A stretch of DNA of 64,000 nucleotides, taken from contig DFLU01000006.1 in assembly GCA_002375495.1 (NCBI GenBank), forward strand, positions 1 through 64,000, read 5' to 3'. This DNA is from Flavobacteriaceae bacterium UBA3611 (GTDB lineage Bacteria > Bacteroidota > Bacteroidia > Flavobacteriales > Flavobacteriaceae). The translations under genes and the position numbers were made by a program. Shown piece after piece: positions 41,549-48,743 of the stretch. The notes under the pieces were generated by a model that saw nothing but the letters and a program-made list of their open reading frames with translations, searched no databases and was not told where the DNA came from. The number at the start of each line of letters is the position of its first letter. The first letter of the stretch is position 1.

Positions 41549-44425
41549 ATGACAATTAAACCCTTTCTAAAAGGCTCATTTGCAGCTATGTTGCTCATGA
41601 GTTTAACTTTCGTTTCGTGCGATAAAAAAGCGAACGATACAAGTAAAACAGAAGATGATACCAGCTTCTCAATCGATTACGAGAAGTACGAGCTGGAAAA
41701 CGGCCTCGATGTAATCCTTCATCAGGACAAGAGTGACCCGATCGTTTCTGTTGCAATACAATACGGTGTAGGTTCTAACCGTGAGAAAGCGGGCCGTACT
41801 GGTTTTGCCCACTTATTTGAGCACATGCTTTTTCAGGAATCGGAGAATGTACCACAGGATCAGTTTTTCAAAAAAATTCAAGATGCCGGTGGTACGCTAA
41901 ACGGAGGTACGTGGAAAGACGGTACCGTATATTATGAAATCGTTCCAAAAAATGCGTTGGAAAAGGTGCTTTGGATGGAGAGTGACCGTATGGGGTTCTT
42001 TATCAATACCGTAACGGCTTCTGCGTTTGCAAATCAGCAGGAAGTGGTTCAAAACGAAAAGCGCCAACGAGTGGATAATAATCCTTATGGACATACAAGT
42101 TGGGTGTTAGACAAAAATATCTATCCGGCAGATCACCCATACAACTGGCAGGTGATTGGTGAATTGGAAGATTTACAGAGCGCTACGGTAGATGATGTAC
42201 GTGAATTCTACGATCGTTTCTACGGTCCGAATAACGCCACCTTAGTGCTGGCAGGAGATTTTGAGAAGGAAGACGCCAAGCAAATGATCGAAAAGTATTT
42301 CGGCGAAATTAAAAAGCGTCAAGAAGTGGCGAAGTTAGAGCCACGCCCTGTGACGATTTCAGAAACAAAGAGACTTTACCACGAAGATAATTTTGCTACC
42401 GCACCTCAGCTAAACATGGTGTGGCCTACAGTACAGCAATACACAGACGATGCGTATGCCCTCGATTTCTTAGCTGAAATTTTATCGAGTGGAAAAAAAG
42501 CTCCGCTTTATAAAGTATTGGTAAAAGATAAGAAACTTACCTCTAGAACTACTGCCTATAATAATTCGCAAGAGTTGGCAGGAGAATTCCACATTATCAT
42601 TACTGCTAATGATGGTGTCGATTTAGATGAGGTTGAAGCGGGAATTACCGAAGCCATGGCGATATTCGAGAAAGAAGGCGTTACTGAGCGTGATGTAGAG
42701 CGAATTAAAGCCGGATTGGAAACAAGTTTCTACAATGGTATCAGCAGTGTGTTGAGCAAGTCGTTTCAATTGGCAAGCTACAATACCTTTACGGGAGACC
42801 CTAGTTTTATTGAACAAGATATTGAAAACATTAAAGCGGTTACCAAAGAAGACGTAATGAATGTGTACAACAAGTACATCAAAGGAAAGCCGTTTGTGAT
42901 GACCAGCTTTGTTCCAAAAGGACAAATGGAGCTGATTGCCGAGAATTCTACAAAAGCCGAAGTGGTTGAAGAAGAAATTAAGGAAAATGTTGAAAAGACC
43001 GTAGTAGATGAAAATACGGAAGTAGCGAAGACACCTTCAAAAATTGACAGAAGTGTGGAGCCTGAAGCGGGAGAATCACCTAGCCTTAACGTGCCAAGTA
43101 GCTGGAATGCTGAACTTGCCAACGGAATGGAAGTCTACGGAATTGAGCAAAATGAAATCCCGACGGTAAATTTCAGCTTAGTGATAGAAGGAGGACATTT
43201 GTTAGACGACAAAAATAAAAATGGGGTCGCCAACCTAATGACAGACATCATGATGGAAGGAACCGCCAATAAAACTCCTGAACAGCTGGAAGAAGAAATC
43301 GAATTGTTGGGTGCTAGTATCAATATGTACACCACTAGAGAATCTATCGTGGTACAAGGAAACACCCTTACACGTAATTTCGACAAAACCATGGATTTGG
43401 TAGAAGAAATCCTATTACAACCGCGATGGGACGAAGAGGAGTTTGCACGTATCAAAACTGCAACTATCAATCAAATTAAGCGTAGCGATGCCAACCCAAA
43501 TGTGGTAGCTAGAAACGTTTATAACAAGTTGTTGTACGGTGAAGACCATATCTTTAGCTATCCAACAAGCGGTTCAGAAGAATCGGTAAGCGCTATCACA
43601 ATGGACGATTTAAAAGCGTTTTATAACGCGAATTTTTCTCCATCTGTAAGCCGTTTCCACGTGGTGGGTAAAATAGACAAGTCTGATGTGTTAAGCACTC
43701 TTGAGAGTTTAGAAGAAGGTTGGGCCGCCAAAGAGGTGACCATCCCTGAGTATCCAATTGCCGATAATCGCGACAAGGCAAGCCTTTATTTTGTAGATGT
43801 TCCCAATGCAAAGCAGTCGGTGATCAATATTGGTTACATCGCGTTACCAAGAACCGATAGCGACTTTTATCCAGCAGAGGTAATGAATTATAAGTTGGGT
43901 GGTTCTTTCAGCGGAAATGTGAACTTGGTGCTACGTGAGGAGAAAGGGTATACCTACGGCGCGCGTACCGGTTTCAGCGGAAGTAAGATCCCTGGAACGT
44001 TTACGGCTTCTTCGAGCGTGCGGACTAACACGACGGGAGAATCGGTGCAGATTTTTAAAGATCAGATTGCGAAATACAAGGAAGGTGTAGCGCCAGAAGA
44101 TTTGGAGTTCACTAAAAACGCACTCATTAAATCGAATGCACGTCGTTTCGAAACACAATTCTCACTATTGGGAATGCTACAAGAAATGAGTAGTTACGAC
44201 CTAGACCCGAATTACATCGAAAAGGAAGAGGAAATCATTAAAAACATGACCCTCGAGCAACATAAAGAATTGGCCAACAAATACCTAGATGAGTCTAAAA
44301 TGGCATATTTAGTAGTGGGCGACGCGGCAACGCAGTTCAACCAATTCAAGAAAATGGGCTTCGATGAAGTAAAATTGTTAGACAAAGAAGGCGAAGAAGT
44401 TGAACTAAAAGACGTGAAGCAATAG
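41549..44425 (+). CDS. M16-family zinc metallopeptidase lipoprotein, double domain
   Basis: A 958-residue protein with a lipoprotein signal (FLKGSFAAMLLMSLTFVSC, Cys about residue 25) and two M16 halves. The N-terminal half carries HLFEH (His 88, Glu 91, His 92) and, about 75 residues later, the third zinc ligand Glu in QNEKRQRVDN. The C-terminal half lacks HxxEH and is the usual inactive partner of pitrilysin/insulinase-type clam-shell enzymes. It degrades small peptides outside the cytoplasm. It has its own promoter and a terminator after the stop. Confidence 0.93.
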   Translation: MTIKPFLKGSFAAMLLMSLTFVSCDKKANDTSKTEDDTSFSIDYEKYELENGLDVILHQDKSDPIVSVAIQYGVGSNREKAGRTGFAHLFEHMLFQESENVPQDQFFKKIQDAGGTLNGGTWKDGTVYYEIVPKNALEKVLWMESDRMGFFINTVTASAFANQQEVVQNEKRQRVDNNPYGHTSWVLDKNIYPADHPYNWQVIGELEDLQSATVDDVREFYDRFYGPNNATLVLAGDFEKEDAKQMIEKYFGEIKKRQEVAKLEPRPVTISETKRLYHEDNFATAPQLNMVWPTVQQYTDDAYALDFLAEILSSGKKAPLYKVLVKDKKLTSRTTAYNNSQELAGEFHIIITANDGVDLDEVEAGITEAMAIFEKEGVTERDVERIKAGLETSFYNGISSVLSKSFQLASYNTFTGDPSFIEQDIENIKAVTKEDVMNVYNKYIKGKPFVMTSFVPKGQMELIAENSTKAEVVEEEIKENVEKTVVDENTEVAKTPSKIDRSVEPEAGESPSLNVPSSWNAELANGMEVYGIEQNEIPTVNFSLVIEGGHLLDDKNKNGVANLMTDIMMEGTANKTPEQLEEEIELLGASINMYTTRESIVVQGNTLTRNFDKTMDLVEEILLQPRWDEEEFARIKTATINQIKRSDANPNVVARNVYNKLLYGEDHIFSYPTSGSEESVSAITMDDLKAFYNANFSPSVSRFHVVGKIDKSDVLSTLESLEEGWAAKEVTIPEYPIADNRDKASLYFVDVPNAKQSVINIGYIALPRTDSDFYPAEVMNYKLGGSFSGNVNLVLREEKGYTYGARTGFSGSKIPGTFTASSSVRTNTTGESVQIFKDQIAKYKEGVAPEDLEFTKNALIKSNARRFETQFSLLGMLQEMSSYDLDPNYIEKEEEIIKNMTLEQHKELANKYLDESKMAYLVVGDAATQFNQFKKMGFDEVKLLDKEGEEVELKDVKQ

Positions 44426-44486
44426 CCTTGTTCAATCTAGCTTTCCAAGCTTGACTCGGGATCAGAAGAAAAGTAAATTTTAAGAA

Positions 44487-44513
44487 GGGATGCCAATTCG
44501 GTGTCCCTTTTTT
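44487..44513 (+). terminator. Terminator of the M16 peptidase gene
   Basis: GGGATGCC (44487-44494) pairs with GGTGTCCC (44500-44507), eight pairs including two G-T, with a five-base loop and TTTTTT at 44508-44513. Confidence 0.8.
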
Positions 44514-44562
44514 GTTATCACCCTTTTTTGAATTGAACAATGAGATATATTGATTATACACC

Positions 44563-44930
44563 CAGCAAGCAGTTATCAGTTATCAGTTATCAGTTGTCAG
44601 TTATCAGTTGTCAGTAAACAGTATATTATCTTCTAACGACTAACGACTAACGACTAACGACTAACGACTAAAGACTAACATCACCCAGCATCCAGCATCC
44701 AACACCCAGCAACCAACATCACCCAACACCCAGCTTCCAGCTTCCAGCATCCAACACCCAGCATCCAACACCCAGCAAGCAGTTATCACTTGTCAGTTAT
44801 CAGTTATCAGTTATCAGTTATCAGTTATCAGTAAACAGTATATTATCTTCTAACGACTAACGACTAACGACTAACATCACCCAGCACCCAGCATCCAACA
44901 TCCAACAACAAATATCCAACTTCCCACAGA
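44563..44930. repeat. Long heptamer-phased repeat array
   Basis: No gene. From 44563 the sequence can be cut into seven-base units: CAGCAAG, CAGTTAT three times, CAGTTGT, CAGTTAT, CAGTTGT, CAGTAAA, then TAACGAC five times, TAAAGAC, TAACATC, then ACCCAGC, ATCCAGC, ATCCAAC and related units, followed by a second round of AGTTATC units, CAGTAAACAGTATATTATCTTC and TAACGAC. A 22-base core (CAGTAAACAGTATATTATCT plus two) occurs at 44612 and again at 44829, so the array also has a 217-bp period. It ends 40 bp before the Nramp-like gene. Confidence 0.85.
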
Positions 44931-44970
44931 AAACAATATCTTTAAAACCGAAACCGCAAAACAAACTCCT

Positions 44971-46188
44971 TTGAAAAACCCTTTTAAGAATATTGGTCCG
45001 GGCACCTTGGTAGCAGCTGCGTTTATCGGTCCAGGAACAGTAACCGTCTGTACGCTAGCTGGGGTACAGTTTGGGTACGAATTGCTATGGGCTCTAGTCT
45101 TATCTATTGCAGCAACGATTGTGTTGCAAGAGATGGCGGCTCGGTTAGGATTGGTTTCAGGAAAAGGCTTGGCTGCAAATGTGAAAGCACATATACAACA
45201 ACCGAGCCTTCGTTTGCTCGCTGTACTGCTCATGCTATCGGCTATTTTAGTGGGAAATGCTGCCTATGAAGCTGGAAACATAAGTGGTGGTGCCTTAGGG
45301 CTACAAGCCATTTTTGAGGATACCACGGTCATGATTGGAAGTTTCCAGCTCAATTATTTAAGTATCCTAATTGGGGTTATAGCCTTTTTGCTGCTTTATA
45401 TTGGAAACTATAAGGTGATTGAACGTTTTTTAGTCGGTTTGGTCATTGTGATGAGCATTTCGTTCGTATTGGCAGCGGTGCTTACCCAACCCAATTGGTT
45501 GCAAGTGATGCAATCGGTTGTAGTGCCCAAAGTACCGTCAGAGAGCTTGCTCACGGTGATTGCCTTGGTGGGTACTACCGTGGTGCCTTATAACCTATTT
45601 CTACATGCTTCGTTGGTAAAAGAAAAATGGAACGGCCCCGACAACTTGAAAGCTGCGCGTAAAGACCTTTATATTTCGATTATCTTGGGCGGACTCGTTT
45701 CTATGGCGATTGTTGTGTGTGGTGCCGCCATACAACAGACTACAGTGAACAATGCGGCAGACCTCGCCAAAGGGCTCGAACCCTTATACGGAGAGCTTGC
45801 TAGTTATGTGTTGGGTATCGGTCTTTTTGCTGCGGGAATCACAAGTGCTATAACTGCACCCATGGCAGCAGGATATGTGGCACGCGACTGTTTTGGTTGG
45901 CAAGCTGGGTTGAAATCGTCTAAATTTAGAGCAGTGTGGATGCTCATTTTACTATTGGGCGTGGTTTTTTCTTCTATCGGATTTAAATCGATTGAGATTA
46001 TTCAATTTGCGCAAGTGGCCAACGGAGTTTTACTTCCGATCATCACTGGATTTCTAGTATATATCGGAAATAAAAAATCGGTATTAGGCACTTTTAAAAA
46101 TAGTACCCTTCAGAATAGTATAGGTATTTTAATCATACTTGCAACACTAGTGTTAAGTGCCAGAAGTCTGTACAAGGTTTTTGCTTAA
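44971..46188 (+). CDS. Nramp-like transporter without the metal-binding motifs
   Basis: A 405-residue membrane protein with about eleven helices and the Nramp/SLC11 fold. In true Nramp metal transporters helix 1 carries DPGN and helix 6 carries MPH. Aligned here, helix 1 reads AAFIGPGTVT, so Asp and Asn are Gly and Thr, and helix 6 reads VVPYNLFLH, so Met and His are Val and Tyr. The family shape (GPGTLVAAAF, QFGYELLW, ARLGLVSGKGLA) is otherwise clear. It is next to pxpABC, as is Bacillus YcsG, so it may carry 5-oxoproline. It starts with TTG; the heptamer array lies 40 bp upstream. Confidence 0.88.
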   Translation: MKNPFKNIGPGTLVAAAFIGPGTVTVCTLAGVQFGYELLWALVLSIAATIVLQEMAARLGLVSGKGLAANVKAHIQQPSLRLLAVLLMLSAILVGNAAYEAGNISGGALGLQAIFEDTTVMIGSFQLNYLSILIGVIAFLLLYIGNYKVIERFLVGLVIVMSISFVLAAVLTQPNWLQVMQSVVVPKVPSESLLTVIALVGTTVVPYNLFLHASLVKEKWNGPDNLKAARKDLYISIILGGLVSMAIVVCGAAIQQTTVNNAADLAKGLEPLYGELASYVLGIGLFAAGITSAITAPMAAGYVARDCFGWQAGLKSSKFRAVWMLILLLGVVFSSIGFKSIEIIQFAQVANGVLLPIITGFLVYIGNKKSVLGTFKNSTLQNSIGILIILATLVLSARSLYKVFA

Positions 46189-46189
46189 C

Positions 46190-46354
46190 TTAGGCTTTGT
46201 TCTTTCGCTTTTCGATTAGATACGTTCCACCTAAAGTTATGGCGATACTAGCAGTGCTAAACAGTGAAAACAAGGAGTCATTATTGCTGAAATAAATCAT
46301 TCCAGCAATACAGATCACCATAAGAACTGTAAAAATTGTAATGGTTGTTTTCAT
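46190..46354 (-). CDS. Small two-helix membrane protein
   Basis: A 54-residue protein on the minus strand (MKTTITIFTVLMV to EKRKNKA): two hydrophobic helices (about 5-22 and 28-46) joined by SNND, with a basic C-terminus. It lies in the 222-bp gap between the Nramp-like gene and pxpA, convergent with the first. The stop is 1 bp after the Nramp-like stop. No family recognised; it may be non-genic, but the composition is coherent. Confidence 0.5.
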   Translation of the reverse strand: MKTTITIFTVLMVICIAGMIYFSNNDSLFSLFSTASIAITLGGTYLIEKRKNKA

Positions 46355-46410
46355 AATAACGGGTTTGATACATTAGTAGTTTCCATTTTAAAAATGTTAC
46401 ATTTAAAACA

Positions 46411-47157
46411 ATGAAGCATACCAAAGTTGAAATAGACATTAACGCCGATGTAGGAGAGGGTATGGGCAATGATGCCCTAATCATGCCGTATATTTCATCC
46501 TGTAATATTGCTTGTGGAGGCCATGTTGGTGATGAAGATACTATAAGACGTACCATTCAATTGGCAAGGGAGAATCATGTTCATGTTGGGGCGCACCCAT
46601 CTTTTCCAGATCGAGATAATTTTGGTCGAAAGTTACTCACCATGACCAAAAACGAACTTACGCAGAGCATCGAAGCACAGGTGTTGTTGTTCCATAAACA
46701 ATGTGAAATTGAAGAAACTCCACTACACCATGTAAAACTGCACGGTGCCTTATACAATTATGCCGCCAAAGATGCTCCTACAGCAGACGCAGTGGTAGAT
46801 GCCATCATCGCCACGAAATTCCGTCCAAAGCTCTACGTGCCCTATGGTTCGGTGTTGCATAGAAAAGCTGAAAATCTATTGCCTTTGGTTTTTGAAGGCT
46901 TTATAGACCGAACATATATGCCCGATGGCTCCCTTGTTGCTAGAAACACTGAAAATGCTGTGATCAACGATAAAAATGCGGCTTGGCAACAGTTGTATCA
47001 AATGGTGACCAAACAAAGCGTTACGACTATAACAGGTGAAGTTGTTGCTCTAGTGGCGAACACATTCTGCATTCATGGTGACCACCCCAATGCTGTTAAA
47101 ATTTTACAATACCTCCATGAACAGATGGATGCACACCAAATATCTTTACCAAAATGA
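46411..47157 (+). CDS. pxpA: 5-oxoprolinase subunit A
   Basis: A 248-residue LamB/YcsF-family protein: DINADVGEGMGND, ISSCNIACGGHVGDE, GAHPSFPDRDNFGR, VKLHGALYN and FCIHGDHPNA. PxpABC is the ATP-dependent prokaryotic 5-oxoprolinase that returns pyroglutamate to glutamate. It overlaps pxpB by 4 bp. The upstream gap contains TACATTTA near 46398, a weak -7 sequence, so this may be a separate transcript from the Nramp-like gene. Confidence 0.95.
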   Translation: MKHTKVEIDINADVGEGMGNDALIMPYISSCNIACGGHVGDEDTIRRTIQLARENHVHVGAHPSFPDRDNFGRKLLTMTKNELTQSIEAQVLLFHKQCEIEETPLHHVKLHGALYNYAAKDAPTADAVVDAIIATKFRPKLYVPYGSVLHRKAENLLPLVFEGFIDRTYMPDGSLVARNTENAVINDKNAAWQQLYQMVTKQSVTTITGEVVALVANTFCIHGDHPNAVKILQYLHEQMDAHQISLPK

Positions 47158-47882
47158 AACAGCCCTCGGTACATTTTTTTACGCCGAATTCTCTTTTGCT
47201 GAAATGGGAACCACAAATCTCAACAGCTATAGAACTGGAAATGCACGGTTTTTCAAAAATGATTGCTGAAAATTGCTCAAATGATATCCTTGAAATAGTA
47301 CCCAGTTACCATGAATTAGCTGTTTACCTTACAGAAAAAGCAAACATTCAGGATGTTGCCACCAAGATTAAAAACTTGTTGGTAAACCGAAACCAAGCCG
47401 AAAAAAAATCATTAAAACAACGTACGTTAACCATACCCGTTTGCTATGAAGGCGACTTTGCAATCGATATAGAAACGGTTGCAAACATGCATCACATGAA
47501 CCCCAGCGAAGTAATTAGACTGCATACCCAACCCGTGTATAGCGTTTCATTTTTAGGGTTTTTACCCGGATTTCCATACGTGAGCGGACTCCCAGAAAAG
47601 TTGCACACCCCAAGACGTGAGAATCCGAGGACTAAGATTGCAAAAGGCAGTGTGGGAATTGGGGGAAAACAGACGGGGGTTTATCCGCAAGAATCTCCTG
47701 GAGGTTGGCATATCATCGGGAATTCGCCCCTTTGTTTTTTTGACGTCCAAAAGTCACCAGCCGCCTTGTTGCGTGCAGGCGACAAGATTTTATTCACGTC
47801 TGTGAGTATAAAACAATATGAACAGATAGCCACAGAAGTGAAAAAAGGAACCTACGAACTAGATATAAAGCACGATGATTGA
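47154..47882 (+). CDS. pxpB: 5-oxoprolinase subunit B
   Basis: A 242-residue KipI-type (AHS1) protein: SLLLKWEPQIS near the start, then TIPVCYEGDFAIDIETVA, FLGFLPGFPYVSGLPEKLHTPRRENPRTK (shortened) and GSVGIGGKQTGVYPQESPGGWHIIG (shortened). It forms, with PxpC, the active heteromer of 5-oxoprolinase. Overlaps pxpA by 4 bp and pxpC by 8 bp. Confidence 0.95.
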   Translation: MKQPSVHFFTPNSLLLKWEPQISTAIELEMHGFSKMIAENCSNDILEIVPSYHELAVYLTEKANIQDVATKIKNLLVNRNQAEKKSLKQRTLTIPVCYEGDFAIDIETVANMHHMNPSEVIRLHTQPVYSVSFLGFLPGFPYVSGLPEKLHTPRRENPRTKIAKGSVGIGGKQTGVYPQESPGGWHIIGNSPLCFFDVQKSPAALLRAGDKILFTSVSIKQYEQIATEVKKGTYELDIKHDD

Positions 47883-48738
47883 AGTATTAAAATCAGGGTT
47901 GTATACCAGCGTACAAGATTTGGGCAGATTTGGTCATCGAAACGAAGGTGTGCCCATATGTGGCGCAATGGACCAACAGGCGGCCATTAGGGCCAACCAA
48001 TTGCTTGGGAATAACAAGAACGAAGCTGTTTTAGAAATCACCATGATGGGTCCTGTCTTAAAGTTTACAACACATAGCGTTATTGTGCTCACAGGCGCTC
48101 GATTTGGCGCCAAGTTGAATGATGCCGAAATAGCCATAAATTCTCCAATAAAAGTACAGCCAAACGACGTTCTTACCATTGGAAGCGCTAGTGGGGGCGT
48201 GCGCTGCTACTTAGCCGTAAAATATGGGATACTAACCGAAAGGGTGTTGGGAAGCCGAAGTTGGTATGGTGGCATTACTTCTTCAACGGTAGTCAGACAA
48301 GGAATCGTATTGCCGATTACACCGTACGAAGGAAGGTTAGCGAGAAAGGAAATTTCCGAAGAAAGAGAACTTACAACAGATAAAAAAATTGAAATTTTTA
48401 AAGGTCCAGAATTTGAACATTTGGCACCAGCGATGCAACAAATGCTCTTATCGAGCAGTTTTACGATTTCGCCACAGAGCAACCGAATGTGCTATCTGCT
48501 AGACGCCGAGACAGCGTTAACCGCGCCAGAAATACTAACCGCGCCCGTGCAACCCGGGACCGTACAACTAACACCTTCTGGGAGATTGCTCGTGCTTATG
48601 CGCGATGCCCAAGTTACAGGCGGTTATGCACGTGTATTACAACTGAAAGCGTCTGCAATTGACGCACTGTCACAAAAAAGGGGAGGAGTGACGGTAGCAT
48701 TTAAAGCAATCGATTTACCTGTTCGATCGGTAACGTAG
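47875..48738 (+). CDS. pxpC: 5-oxoprolinase subunit C
   Basis: A 287-residue KipA/AHS2-type protein: GLYTSVQDLGRFGHRNEGVP, GAMDQQAAIRANQLLGN, FKGPEFE, TISPQSNRMCYLLD and LTPSGRLLVLMRDAQVTGGYARV (shortened). It completes the pxpABC operon, overlapping pxpB by 8 bp. The next gene is convergent and only 5 bp away. Confidence 0.95.
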   Translation: MIEVLKSGLYTSVQDLGRFGHRNEGVPICGAMDQQAAIRANQLLGNNKNEAVLEITMMGPVLKFTTHSVIVLTGARFGAKLNDAEIAINSPIKVQPNDVLTIGSASGGVRCYLAVKYGILTERVLGSRSWYGGITSSTVVRQGIVLPITPYEGRLARKEISEERELTTDKKIEIFKGPEFEHLAPAMQQMLLSSSFTISPQSNRMCYLLDAETALTAPEILTAPVQPGTVQLTPSGRLLVLMRDAQVTGGYARVLQLKASAIDALSQKRGGVTVAFKAIDLPVRSVT

Positions 48739-48743
48739 CGTTT

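Noticed and set aside
44563..44930. The heptamer array as a CRISPR array.
   Set aside because: The repeat period is 7 bases, with no unique 25-40-base spacers and no cas genes.
44877..45233. A 118-codon minus-strand frame across the heptamer array and the start of the transporter gene.
   Set aside because: It is the complement of a conserved transporter start plus low-complexity repeat, with no family signature.
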